In this document: positions 12,701-25,374 of the stretch, piece by piece
How the letters are laid out: each line of letters begins with the position of its first letter
Numbering within the stretch: position 1 is the stretch's first letter
Notes under the pieces: model-generated
Told to the model about the DNA's origin: nothing
What the model saw: the letters and a program-made list of their open reading frames with translations, nothing else
Database searches by the model: none
Program-made: the position numbers and the translations under genes
Assembly: GCA_001579985.1 (NCBI GenBank)
Contig: LRSR01009852.1
Location: 1-62,844 of the forward strand
Source: Hypsibius dujardini
Taxonomy: Eukaryota > Tardigrada > Eutardigrada > Parachela > Hypsibiidae
DNA: 62,844 nucleotides
Reading direction: 5' to 3'

Positions 12701-15240
12701 TCTTCCTGTTGGACTGACGGACTGACTATTTGTCTGCATGTTTGTCTATCGGTCGTTTTGTCTGCCTGTTAGTGTCTGTCTGTCTCTGTTTATCTATCAG
12801 TCTGTCTTCCTGCCTCTCCATCTGCCTGTAGGAACGTCTTTAGGCATGTCTCTGCCTGCCTGAATGTCGGTGTGCTGTGTCTGAATCGATGTCTGTCTGC
12901 CTTAAGGTCTGTCAGTCAGTTTGTCCGACTGCGTTTGTGTTCATCCGTTTGTCTGTTACCGGTCGTGTCTGTCTGTCTCTCAGTTTGTCTTTCTGTTTGC
13001 CTGGATAAATTGTCGACGTTATTTCTCTCCCTGAAAACTTCGAAAACGTCTTCGTTCTGGATGATATAATTGAATTATATCTTAGAGTGAAAGAAATCTA
13101 TAGATTTGCATCGAGAACTCGAGAGAAACTTTAGTCAGACCCGAAGCCGCCTGCCTCGTTCTGATACGCGTCTTTTAATTCGCGATCGCTTCTGTTCCGC
13201 TGAGACCGTTTTAAAAGCTACCCATCCGGTTATATCATTTCATCATTTAAAAGCCTCTCACTCACTCAATCAGACATTCAGATGTTGTTAGAGTTGCTCT
13301 AATTGTTGCCCGGCTTTTTTCTCTCTTTTTGCATACAGGTCTTCGAACGGCTCTCTGCTGCTGCTGGTGTCTGTCTCTCGGCGTTGGGTCTCCGCGTTGA
13401 CCCAATTTCCAAAGCACCCGTATTTGTCTTGCCTCTCAAAAGTAAGTCAGTGAGAGAAGTCTAAACGATACAGGCGTTGAACGAGGAGCTCGATTTTCAA
13501 GAAGAAGAAAGAAAGACGCGAAAATTTACACGTTCTTCAAGAGCGCCCTCGAGTTTCGACAAAGTATCCCTCGAAGTAATTTTACCCCCGCAATCGATAT
13601 ACACAAACACGGGCATTCGGTGTATCAATTGAAGGTGATTGAAATTGGGCATGCTTAACGGAATTTTGTTGTTGCGAGACGTCAGAGAGACATCTTGAGT
13701 TCTTTATGCAGACCAATCTGCGCTGTCCACTAATTCCAATTGTTCTCTTTTCACAGCAGCGTCGCTACCATCGAGACTTCTCTCTCCTCGTGCATGCATA
13801 ACGGAATTATAATTGTGTTGTCGGAGAGAATTATCGTTTCGGACGTCTTAGAGGCAAGCAGGCAGACACAGTCAGACAGACAGACACAGTTAGACAGATA
13901 GACACAGTTAGACAGACAGACATAGTCAGACAGACAGACAGACACGGAGTGTGTCTCGAAGAGACGTCTTGGATGAGTGAGTGATATGCGTCGCCGGTAC
14001 TCTACTTGGAACGCGGCTTCACAACCACCACGGACTTGACGTTATCTCATCGTCTTCTGGTTTGCTCCACTTTGCCTGTCTGCAGTTCGCTCGTTTGAGC
14101 GAGTGATACCCGCACGGTCAGCCGGGTGACGGAAGACGGCTCTCTGGTTGCTGCCGGGCGAAAAGAAAAAACACACAAGTCAGGGGCTTGCGTGTTGGTG
14201 ATGGTGATTGAGAAGCCGAAGAACGAGCTGAAAAGATGTGAAACTGAAGAAATTGTCACGGTATCGGATATACTGTGAGACTTGTTGATTGATTGCCTTG
14301 ATTGAGTGCCATTTGGTACACGGTGAAGATTGTTGATTGGTTGTTTGATTGAGTGTCTTGATATACTGCGAGACATGTTGATTGATTGTTTTGATTGAGT
14401 GCGATTTGGTACACGGTAAAGCTTGTTGATTGATTCCTTGATTGAGTGTTTTCATACACTATGAAGCGTGTCGATTGATTGGTTTGAGTGGTCGTTTTTT
14501 TGGTTGATGATACCGTATATCAATTTTCTATGTGGTTTTGTTCTCTTTGTTCCTTTTTGTTAGTGCTCAGTCTTGTTCGTCTTGTGGAGTGTGTTTGCGA
14601 AGTGGTCGCAGAGTTTGTTTATCTGGCCGTCTGCGACGCCGCCTAGCGGTTTCGTTCTGGGACACGTTTATTTTTTAACTTTAAAATTTGCAAGCTAATT
14701 TAAGATAAAGTCATTAGTCAAAATTCACTAACAATTTAAAATTTAATATTAAAAAAAGTACTCATTTGACTAAAATTAAGAATTACGTTATTTCTAAATA
14801 TTTAGCGAATATATTTAGATTATTAATTATTTGCTTTAATGTTTAAAAAAATTTAAAAATCTAGTTGAAATTTCTGCTACCAATTGAAATTTTAAAAAAT
14901 TACTCTACTAACTAAAATTGAGTATTTTTTTTTAAACTTTATAGCTAATATGAAGTACTTGCTCTAGCTTTAGAAATGCAGCTAAAAATCAGAAGCGAAT
15001 TCTGGTTTGTAAACTGGGACAGTTATCAGCTGACACAGACGCCTTTAAAAATTTTCCGCCCGCTGAGTAAGCACAATAAAAAGTTTTGCTATCGCGCACA
15101 CCGCAAAGTGTATTTTAATTGCCGATGGAAACTGAGCGCGTTTATTTCACGGCCTTCAAGCATGCCAAAAAAAGTCTCTTTTCGCCGAGGGAAACCTTCG
15201 TATGTATTAGAGTGGGGTGAAAATGTACAATCTGAGTTAT
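9741..15240. other. Long gene-poor stretch with CTGT tracts
   Basis: Contains CTGT-rich patches (10225-10455, 11040-11160, 11577-11762, 12675-13005, 13855-13945), a CAG/CAT-rich patch near 12050 and AT-rich sequence after 14660. Several open frames exceed 80 codons, but none has a recognisable domain plus splice or start signals. Part may be 5' untranslated sequence of the nuclear receptor downstream. Confidence 0.4.
14255..14490. repeat. About 55/110-bp minisatellite with TTGATTGATTG
   Basis: Alternating half-units contain GATTGAGTG followed by either TTTGGTACACGG or ATATACTG.GAGAC, giving a higher-order repeat. About four half-units are visible. Confidence 0.7.
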
Positions 15241-15249
15241 GTAATTGAT

Positions 15250-15307
15250 ACGCCTGTGTCTATTCTACATGCCTGTGTCTATTCTACATGCCTGTGTCTA
15301 TTCTACG
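15250..15307. repeat. About 19-bp tandem repeat, 3 units
   Basis: GCCTGTGTCTATTCTACAT is repeated three times with almost no change. Confidence 0.9.
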
Positions 15308-15519
15308 ATCGTGACTGCTCTTCCGTGCCGGTGGGCGACATAGCGACACGACAAAAGACTTGATCCCTTCCAGCTAGGAAACTGAGACGCGCAGGAAAAG
15401 GATCGCGAAATACACATGTCAAAAATTGCACACGCAGCGCAGCGAGGAATGATCCCGAGGCTCGGTAGGGGAGGTGGGCGTTAATTGGCTGGATTGATAT
15501 TTCTTTTCCGTCGTTCTTG

Positions 15520-15595
15520 AAAACGTCTTGCAGGCATCAGACGACGTCTTGCAGGCATCAAACGACGTCTTACAGGCATCGAACGACGACTGCCT
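15520..15595. repeat. 24-bp tandem repeat, 3 units
   Basis: Three units of ACGTCTTGCAGGCATC plus a short variable end, immediately upstream of the 170-bp array. Confidence 0.85.
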
Positions 15596-16400
15596 GGATC
15601 ACCAGTAATCAGTTATAACCGGCTACAGCTGGAGTGGATCGGACTTCCAGACCTTGATTCTTCCATTCAGACAGGATAAATCACGTGGAACTGGAGGAAA
15701 AAGTTTGTTGTCTGTGAATTTTTCGAAGACGTCTCTCATCATCAGTTGACTGCGGTGAACCTGACCGGATCACCAATAATTCACTGCAATTCGCCTCTTT
15801 CGGCCGCGGGACAACGTTTTGGAGTTTGGAGGTTCAATTAAAACCGGAAGAATCCGCCAGAATTGAAGGGAAACATCCCTGTCTGTCGGACTTTGTCGAA
15901 GACGTCTTCCGGGCGACGACGGCGAATCTGACCGGATCACCCTTAGTTCACCACAATTCGTTGCGTTCTGTTGCAGAGCGGCATTTCTGATTTCAGAGTT
16001 TCAATTCAGACCGGAATATTCAGGCGAAACCTGGAAAAGTTAGTTGTCTGTGTGAATTGGTCGAAGACGTCTTTTAGTCAACTTCGGCGAACCTCGCCGG
16101 ATCACCCATAATTCGTCATAATTTGCTTCCCTTGTTGTGGGACAGCATTTCGGAGTTCGGAGAGTCGATTCAGACTAGAAGAGTCGATCGCGATCTCCAC
16201 CGCAATCGTTTGGAAAAGCTTTGTCTGTGGATCTCTCGAAGGCGTCTTTAAATCGACTCGCCTGGATCACCAAAATCTCGTTAGATTTTGCCACTCCCTT
16301 CTGCGGCCAGCCATTCCCCATCTCCAAATCTTCCATTCAACCCGGAAATATCAATCGGAAATTGAGTGGGAGGAAACGGCTCGTGTCTGCCGCACTCACC
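15585..16400. repeat. Tandem array of about 170-bp units, 4-5 diverged copies
   Basis: The block CGAAGACGTCT recurs near 15724, 15897, 16061 and 16238 (spacing 164-177). It is followed each time by a C/ACCGGATCACC-type block, AATTCG..., then GAGTT and CAGACCGGAA blocks. Copies are clearly diverged, so this is an old satellite-like array. It is not coding in any consistent frame. Confidence 0.8.
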
Positions 16401-16702
16401 CGGAGGAAGATTTTTACGATCTCTCCCACGACGGTGGCCCAATTCCCTGCCAGCTTGTCTTGTGTTGTGGTCTGCCTGACGTCAGCGATCCGTTCCGGTT
16501 GTGTTTGAGTCGGTTGGATGTGTCCTTCCCCGATGTCTTGGCCTTGTTGTCCGTTCATCTGTGCATTATCATCGCCGTCGGAATAAAGGCGGACGTGGAC
16601 GTGTCTGTGTCCTGGAAAAACGGCCACGCGGGTTGGTTGACTGATCGGGATCTCTGTGTCTCTCGTTGGCTTTGACCGTCAAAGATCTATCTTTCTCTTC
16701 CA

Positions 16703-16847
16703 ATGTGGGACTTACTGTTGGATGACTTGCGGACAGAGAGACGCCGGGAAGGTCAGGGGACCGAGGCCGCCATGGTCGACCTCGAGGCAGACAAACGCTT
16801 CCTGGAGAGTGTCTTCGGCGGACTTCCTCCAGACAATCAGATTCGTT
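16703..16847 (+). CDS. Candidate first coding exon, gene unknown
   Basis: An ATG at 16703 opens 48 codons of charged, helical-looking protein (starts MWDLLLDDL, includes LEADKRFLESVFGGL) and reaches a GTGAGC donor at 16848. Composition is much more protein-like than the surrounding frames. It lies about 5 kb upstream of the nuclear receptor on the same strand and could be an alternative 5' exon, but the exon at 21749 starts with its own ATG and no phase-compatible acceptor was found. Alternatively it is chance. Confidence 0.3.
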
Positions 16848-18734
16848 GTGAGCAAAAATAAATGTTTTTACCTCTGCGGTGTCGAAATTATCTTTATACC
16901 ATTTTTAGTTTCGGAAGTTTGATTTCCCGATATTTTGCAAAGTTTGCGTGGAGACATATTGATTGATTGTTGATTGGACAGATTATTCAACTAGGAACTG
17001 TTAGCGTTTGATTGATTGGCTGAATTATTGTTGTATATTTTTATAGTATTATTTAAATCTAATTTTTAAACATTTTATTTTTAAAGGTTGTGCTTTTTTA
17101 CACTGATTGATTGTTGATTGGTATAATGGTTAATTAGGAAATTGAATTAATTGAATCAAATGGACTCGTTTGGTTGATTGGCTGAATTATTGTATTCCAA
17201 AAGGCGTCCTGTTTTTCGGCAAAACTGTTTTTAGCCCGGACGGGAAGCGCTGTAGGGTTTGTTCTATTTTGCTCGCGCTTGTGTGGTGATTGGTTCAACG
17301 CCTGGGCGGCGGCAGTGAAAAATGCTGACGATTATATAACCAATCGCCTTTTCAGTTTTGCAACGCATTTTCCACTCGAATGTCATGCGGCGTGCGTGCA
17401 TGTTTCGATTTTGTGGTGTCGCTGCCTCGTCAGTCGTCACCGTGTCACCCCATTTGTCTTTGTAACACATCTTACAAAACAATCACAAAATTTGTCTATT
17501 TTTGTTGGCATTCTCCTTTGAGGGTTGACTGGGCAATACTACCAGTACTCGTTTGCCTGTGGGGTTGCCTGTCTGTATTCACGCGCGGCTGTCTGTCTGG
17601 ATGTCTGCCTATGTTTAATTAGCTGACTCTCTGCCTGTCGGCCTGAATGTCTGGCTGGCTGTCTGTCTGGCGGGCTGTTGGTTGTCTGGTTGTCTGTCTT
17701 TCTAAACGGCTGTCGGTCTATATGTCTGTGTCTGACTGTCTATCTGCATAACTGCTTGCCTGTATGTCTGTCTGTCTGTCTGTCTGTTTGGCAAGGTGTC
17801 TGCCTGCCGGTCTGTCTGTCTGTCGACCTCTTAATCCGTTTGTCTGGCTGTTTGTCTGTTCACTATTTCTTCCATATTCGCTGATCTCTTTTGATCACCC
17901 CACGGAAGGATCGCGGATCGGGGCCCCACGCACCGAGCACACCACGAGATGCATTGCACTGGGATTTCCGGACTGCTCTCTGCAAAACCCACACCATTCG
18001 TCCACCAGAAAACCGACTTGACCGGTACCGGAAAAAATGAACTTTATTTAACACCGAGTTTCTCTCACTCTGATCTCATAGTCATCTCATCACAACCTCG
18101 TCGCGCGAATGACCTGCTCAAATGGACATTAATATTCCCCGTCGTCGCGAATTAACCTGCTTAACCAGTCAACGAGGTTCACACAGTCAAGGCAGGCAGG
18201 CAGCTCCGGACCGGAATACCTATTTTCCGTGGGGGAGTTCCCGACGTGATCCGTTCATGTGTCTGCCTGTCTGCCTGCTTGTCTGTCTGTCTGTCTCTGT
18301 CTCTGCCTGTGGTATTTTTGAAATTGTGACTTTGAAAGTATGTGCGCCGCGGTGTTGGCTTTGAAGGTTGTTGCACCATCGGTCAACATATGGAGTATGA
18401 TGCAATTTTGTCAAGAGGCGAGAGAGTGAGAGGGAGAGATCTCTTGCCTCAGTTGCTCGTAGAAAACGGTGTTGTGTCCGATTTTTAAACGAGGTTTAAT
18501 TTTCTCTCGCTGCTGCGGGCTCTCGTGGAGTTTGTGTACATACGGGAAATTGATACCTTGAGTTGAGGTATTATTGTTTTGGACGGCGGGTTCGGGGGTA
18601 AATGCCTTTGCTCTGGGGGTCGTGTAGTGTTGGTTCCGGTAATTATTCGTCGTGGTGGGGTCGTCGTGGTGTTTGCGGATGTGTGCCTGATGAATTTTTG
18701 TCTTGTCGCTGTTTGACGTTTAAATCACTTAATT

Positions 18735-18838
18735 CTTGCCTCGTTAGGTCTGTCTGCATGTCTGTCTGCCTGCCTTCCTGTCCTTCGATCTATATGTCTG
18801 TCTGTTTCCTCTGCCACTCTTTGACTGTCTGTCTATCG

Positions 18839-18870
<32 letters not shown>

Positions 18871-18995
18871 ATCTGTCTGTCTGTCTATCTCTTTGTTTTT
18901 TGTCTATCGGTCGGTTTGTCTGTCTGTCTGTCTGTCTGTTTGTTTGTCGGCCTTTCTGTCTGTGTATCTGTCTGGTTGTCTGTCTGTCTCTCCTT
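18735..18995. repeat. CTGT microsatellite
   Basis: A long CTGTCTGT tract with scattered single-base variants. Confidence 0.9.
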
Positions 18996-19639
18996 TGACT
19001 GCCCTATGATGTAATGGGAAGAACAATCCATCTCTCATAATTAAGATCACGTCATCTATTGCAAAGTCCGCTTACATCTCACTCAAATGGTAGCGTCAGA
19101 GCGCTAACCCAGTGCACCGCGATTCAGCTATACCGAATTGCGGAATATTGGGCCAATAGTTTCATATTTTGGCATGAGTGATGTGCATACGGCTGTGTGT
19201 CTGTCGCACGAGACGCCATGCAGATTTTCTGCTGATTTACCGTTCTGTGCCGTTTCTCACGTGGTGAGAATTTCTCGAACGATGGAAAACTCTCTGGCTC
19301 GGTGTTTCATACCATTGAGGTTAACCATGCTTACGCTGCTGCTGCAATTCATAGGCAATAACGCGCAGCGCCGATGGCAGGCATGACGCCAATTAATTTC
19401 CCCGTCCATAGTTATCGTCTACGTCTGTCTTTATGCAGGCTTCGGAAGCGTAATGGAGAGTTACATTTGACTGTCTGTTGTTCGGGGAGCCCGTTACCTC
19501 AACTCGAGGTCTTTGGGTCTTCGTTGTATGTGTCTGACTGTCTTTCAATCACTTGACGCTCCGCCTGGTCAGCATGTCCGGCTCGCTGGCGTTGCAGATT
19601 ATTGACTCACATTTCATGTCTGGGTCAGACCCGCAGACA

Positions 19640-19649
19640 TTCAAGAGAT

Positions 19650-19683
<34 letters not shown>

Positions 19684-19810
19684 AGCAAACAAGCAAACAA
19701 ACAGATAGACAGATAGGCAGATGGACGGATAGGCAGACAGACAGACAGGCAAATAGACATATAGATAGATAGACAGACAAACAGGGAGGCAGGCAGACAG
19801 ATAGACATTG
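19640..19810. repeat. GACA microsatellite
   Basis: GACAGACA tract with CAAACAAGC and GATA variants, opposite in orientation to its neighbours. Confidence 0.9.
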
Positions 19811-20384
19811 GCTGAACTTCCGGTCTTAATCGTCCTATTGAGTTTGTTTGTATTTCCGCTACCGGGCACCGACATCACATGTTCCGCGACCGATTACAGT
19901 GCAAACTACACGGGCACTACGTGTGCCATCACCGCCACCAACAACAAGACAACCGCAATCCAAACAGCTCATCGGAGGATTTGACCATTTACGAGTGCCT
20001 GCCATAATGGAGAGCGAGAGATCCGTGAGTTTGAGTACTAGTATAGCGAGGGTACCCGGCAGTACTCGACGACGTAACGCATATGATATGATGATGACGA
20101 AGAGCGAGCGCGGCGTACAGGTCATGTGTGTCTGGATTTGGGAAGAGCCGGTCAATGGTGATGCGGGGAGCCATTGAGACTTGACCGACCCCGGTACACA
20201 CACGCGCATACAATGTGGGGTTTTCAGTTTGTGAAAATGACTGTGTGTGTGTGTTGAGTGTAAACTGTAAAGTGCATTAACCTGGCAAGTGGTCAAGCGC
20301 CGTTCACGGAGTGACATCATACATCGATTTTGGCGTAATTGTCATTCGAGTGCCGGAAAATCGGTTTCTACGCGTAGAGTCAGT

Positions 20385-20615
20385 CTCTCTGCCTCCTGCG
20401 TTATCTTTTCTGCCTGCTTATATGTATGTGTGTTTGTCTGTCTGTCTCTCAACGTGCCTACCTGTCGATTTGTCTGTCTGTCTGTATGTTTGCTGATGTG
20501 TCTTGTCTGTTTGTCTGACTGTCTGTCCATATGTTTGTATGTCTGTCTATCTATCTGTCTGTTTGTCTGTCTGTCTATCTGTCTGTCTGTCTGTCTGTCT
20601 GTCTGTCCCTCCTGT
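20385..20615. repeat. CTGT microsatellite
   Basis: CTGTCTGT tract ending in a purer run of nine units near 20575-20608. Confidence 0.9.
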
Positions 20616-21748
20616 GTGTCCCTCCTGTGTGAAGATGTCAAACCGGACACCACACGATGCGAGAGAGCCAGCCGCGCCGCAGCCAACTCCCCATGCGGTA
20701 ATATTATCATCACCTATTAAACCATATTTACTTAATGCCTACATAGTCTGCCTATACATACATGCCTACCTATCTCTCTGCCTGTCTCTCTGCCTGTCTC
20801 TCCGTCTCTCACCTGCCTTCATCATCATCATCATCTCCTCATCGTCGTATCTTTTAGCTCAGGTCAAATCGCCGCAAAGAGCGCAAAATCAGAGCGACCT
20901 GATGATGCCTGCCTCGCTCTCTCTATGGTCGTACCGTGATACACCGGCACTTGAGGATTACACGATATGACGGACCAATCCGAATCCGCAACCCTCGTCG
21001 ACCGACGAAAAGGGCGGCCTCGAAAAATATTACCACGACCAGCAGAGAGGTCTTCAGGCAGTCAGACAGACACTCAGACAGACAGACAGACGAGGGGCTC
21101 CCCCGACGATGTAATAGATGGGCGGTGCCTTTTTCGGAATAATAACAGTATATACGCCTCCTCTGCAACGGTACTGAGCATTGCTCGGACTCGGTGTGTG
21201 TGTGTGTGTGTGTGTATGATGGAGGTTCATTTTGAAAAGGAGACATTTTTCCGTGTGTCGGTCTGTCTCTGAGGAGAAAGAAATCTCACCACGCCTGACT
21301 GCTTGCTTGGTGGATCCACTTTGATTCGTTCTTCTGCATTTTGTGTGTGTATACTGCATGTGTGTCTGTGTGTGAGCTGTTGATGGTACTACGTGAGAGA
21401 CATGAGAAAAAAGTCATCTCTCACGACCTAGTGGCGCTTGTTGGCCGCAATTCCAATCTCCTCATTACGCACCCTGTTTGCATCGTGTTTTTTGCTACTG
21501 CTGATTCTTCTTCTGTCTTTTATCGGAGATCTCTTTCTCTCTCTCTCTCTACACGCTAATTGTGTGTTGCGTGTTTTATTTATTTCCTTGTGGATTTGTA
21601 TTATTTATTTTATTATATTCGGCTGTGTGTGTGGATTACTGCTGCCTTGATCCGTGGATTGATTGATTAATTGATTGGGTGACTGATCTCGCAACGGGAT
21701 TTGTCGGTTCGCGGTCCTGGGGATCGTTATTGTTACCCATTCTTACCG

Positions 21749-24700
21749 ATGATGTCATCGTGTAGGATGGTGGATATGCAGATGGGGATGAACTATCAAA
21801 TGTTTCCAGGTGTGCGAAGGGATTCTTTAAATTTGCACCTCTGTTCCGTCCTGTCAGTCAGTTCGTGTCTATATTGCTTGTTTTCGGTTTTGACCCTCGA
21901 CTTCATTTCTATTATACGATTGTGTCTGTCTGTCTGAATGTCGGTCTGTCTGTCTTTCTGTTTTTCAGCTGTCTGTCTGGCTGTCTGTCTTTATCTGTCT
22001 GTCTTTCGGTTTTTCAGTCTGTCTGAATGTCTGCCTATCTGTCTGTATGTCTGACCGTCTGCCCGACTGCTTGCCCACCTGTTTGTCCAGTCGTCCTTTC
22101 GTTCAGGTCTGTCCTCATAATTTAGCGAGCAACAGTCTGACTGAATACGTCTGGCACCTCTGCCTGTGTGTTAAAAATTAGCGTTCTGACGGGCCTTCCT
22201 GGCCGATTGCGATATCGACTCACACTTGGTACTAGTTGTTGAGTTTATAAAATATGTTAACATTGCGATGTTTAAATTTGAGTACAAATTTAGCACTTAT
22301 TAGCGAGTGATCAACGGTTGTTTTTAAGATTTGCTAAACTTTATTTCATTCAAAAAACAAATCCGTAATTTTTTAAAGCCGGTGTTTCAAATCCAATTCG
22401 GATTCATTTAAATCACATCTGATTTAAGCTTTATATCGTATTTTATTGTAAGTGTACCATTTATGACTGGAAAGCTTGTCGTAAATGAAATAGTAAATCA
22501 ATAAAAAAGTATTATTTATAAGATATAATGAATTGATTGATTGCCTTGATTGATTGTCTTGTCTTGCTTGATTGGTTATTTTCAGACGAAAAATAGAATT
22601 TTTATTTTATTTTAATTTTAATCATCTTTTCCTGTCATTCCAGGCAACAGTGGTCATCTGAACGGCCTCGGGCCTCCCCTTAACGGCGGCGGATTGATCT
22701 CCGCCAGCGGTAACGGCAACAACCAAGGCAACAGCGGAGGTCCCATCATCAGCAGCTCCCACATCATTCCCGACACCACCAACAGTATGGCCTACGGTGG
22801 TGTGGCCGCCTACCCCCCAGTCTGCTCGTCCTACTCTGTCGGCAATCTCACACAGTTCACCATGAACACGCCCAGTCAGTGCCTGGTGTGCGGGGACACC
22901 AAGTCGCTGGGGAAGAACTACGGCGGATGGACCTGCACCGGGTGCAAGTCCTTCTTCCGTCGCTGCATCGAGAAACAGACGGTGCCGCGGTGCAAGTACG
23001 GCGGCCACTGTGAGATTGACCTCTTCATGCGGAGAAAGTGTCCCGAGTGCCGGTTGAAGAAGTGCTTCCACATTGGCATGCGGATGGACCTGGTGGCGCG
23101 GGACGACCCCGCCACCAAGGGTGCGGACGACGGGGAAAATGTATGAACGAACAACGGGATTTTTTGTTGTGATTGTTTGATTGATTGATTGCTTGGTTCG
23201 TTGGTTTTTGGATTTTTATTTAGATTTATTTCGTATTTAATAGAATATTTAACAGAACGAACAAAGGCTGTGTGTGTGTGTGTGTGTGTGTGTGGTGGAT
23301 TGATTGATTGCGTGGTTCGTTGGTTTTGGCTTTTCATTTTTATTTCGATTTATTTCGTATTTATGTATGAACAAACAACGGGATTTTTTGTTTGCTGTGT
23401 GTATGTGTGTGGTGGATTGATTAATTGATTGGTTCGTTGGTTTTTGGATTTTTATTTAGATTTATTTCGTATTTAATAGAATATTTAACAGAACGAACAA
23501 AGGCTGTGTGTGTGTGTGTGTGGTGGATTGATTGATTGCGTGGTTCTTCGGGATTTTTTGTTTGCTGTGTGTGGTGGATTGATTGCTTGGTTCGTTGGTT
23601 TTTGGTGTTGATTTTTATTTCGATTTATTTCGTATTTATATATGTGCATGTGTAAACGGTGGTTTGAGTGGCTCAAAAAGCGGTCTTTGATTTTAAATAA
23701 TATTATATTTTATAATTCACATAAATAGAACTTAACATTGAAAAGCATTTTTTAAATCAAAAAAAAAGTTTAACTTTGGGTTATTAATTTAATAGAAATG
23801 CTGAACACGCTTTATTTAAGTAACAGGAGAGTTTGTTTGCTGTATGGGTGGTGGCTTGATTGATTTGTTTGGTTCGTTCATTGGTGAAATTACTGTTTTG
23901 TTCCATTAATTGGAGCGTTTGTTCCTTTATCGGTTCGTTTGTAGTGGTTGTTCTGCCTGGCCCGTTTGGTTGATTGATTGATGAATCGCTGGATTTAACC
24001 GAAAGTCAATCGTCATTGAAGTTGCTGATTGATTGATGTATTGCCCACGTTATATTGCTTAATTTTATCGTTTCAGGTAAAGCCGGTGGATCATCGGTCA
24101 CCAGGCTCGTCCCACTCCAGTCCGGCCCCGGCGACGGTAACGCAGTCCTCCTCAGCGACGTCCACATCAACCGGTGCAGCGGCGACCGCGGTGGCCGGGT
24201 CCCCGTCCGCGTCCCTCGTCTCCACCAACAGCTCCTGCGACGTGAGCCTGGCCTCCCTGCCCGAACTGCCGCATCAGCAGACGATAAAGATCATCACCTA
24301 CTACCAGGACATCTACGAAATACCGGGCAACGAGGAGATCGCCAAGCTCACCGGGTTCGCCTTCACCGGGGATGTGTCTTACGATAAGCAGCGGGGCTTT
24401 GAGCATTTCGCGGAATTGACCATATTAGCAGGTATGTTAATCGGTTGATCGGTTGATTGTGAGGAATCATCAAGGCAAAACTATTTCTAGATTTATTTTT
24501 TGGAATTTTCGATTAATAAGGCATACAGTCAGATAGGCAGATGTTCAAGCGGACAGATAAGATTTAAACAAACATTCTTCTGGCGTAGACAAAAAGATGT
24601 CTTGATGGATACGTCGGTGAGGGAGCACACAGACATCAATGCGCAGTTTCCTGTCTGTGAGGCAGACAGCCAGTCGGCGTTCGAAAACAGGAAGCAGTTA

Positions 24701-24768
24701 GACAATTCGACTTGTAAAAAATTCAGACATGTGTGCAGACATGCTTCGAGACAGGTAGACAGACAGTA

Positions 24769-24801
<33 letters not shown>

Positions 24802-25086
24802 TGTCTGCAGTGACGAATTGTGGCAATCAGTGGAGTCGCTGACATCAGGGCAGAGTGGCAGACAGACTGCATTATGTTTGGGCCGAAAGTAGACAGGAAA
24901 GTATGTAGGGTAGTGTATTGTATCATCCGGTAAACAGACAGACAGTCTTTCAGACATTGGAAGCATGCATTGGCAGGCAGACAGGTATTGAGCCGGAAAA
25001 AAATCCTCACTGTCTCAACACAGGCAGGCAACAACCAGGAAACAGACAAGCAGGTCGACAGACAGACAGACAAACAGACAGGCAAG

Positions 25087-25142
<56 letters not shown>

Positions 25143-25343
25143 GTCGTGTAACCGTCAACCTATTCCTCAAAGTCACCAACCGCTTTTGAATTGAATTCTC
25201 ATGAGACAGACATGTCAAAATTGACACCGTTTTCTGGGCCGCGTTCCGCGATGACGTCACACCGGCAACGATTTATTTACATTGCCAGTCCGCCCTGACC
25301 GTGTTATTTCAGGCCGTGGGACATACGGGTACACACACCGACG

Positions 25344-25374
<31 letters not shown>

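Larger units (their letters stand above)
16930..21700. other. Gene-poor stretch upstream of the nuclear receptor
   Basis: Holds TTGATTG-type repeats (16950-17200, a two-fold duplication), CTGT tracts (17600-17870, 18255-18312, 18735-18995, 20385-20615), a GACA tract (19640-19810) and a short GT run at 21195. No exon is supported; untranslated leader exons of the receptor may be hidden here. Confidence 0.4.

Noticed and set aside
19075-19140. tRNA-like words on the minus strand (GGTGCACTGGGTTAGCGC)
   Set aside because: The sequence resembles an A-box/D-arm, but there is no B-box, anticodon stem or acceptor stem in register.
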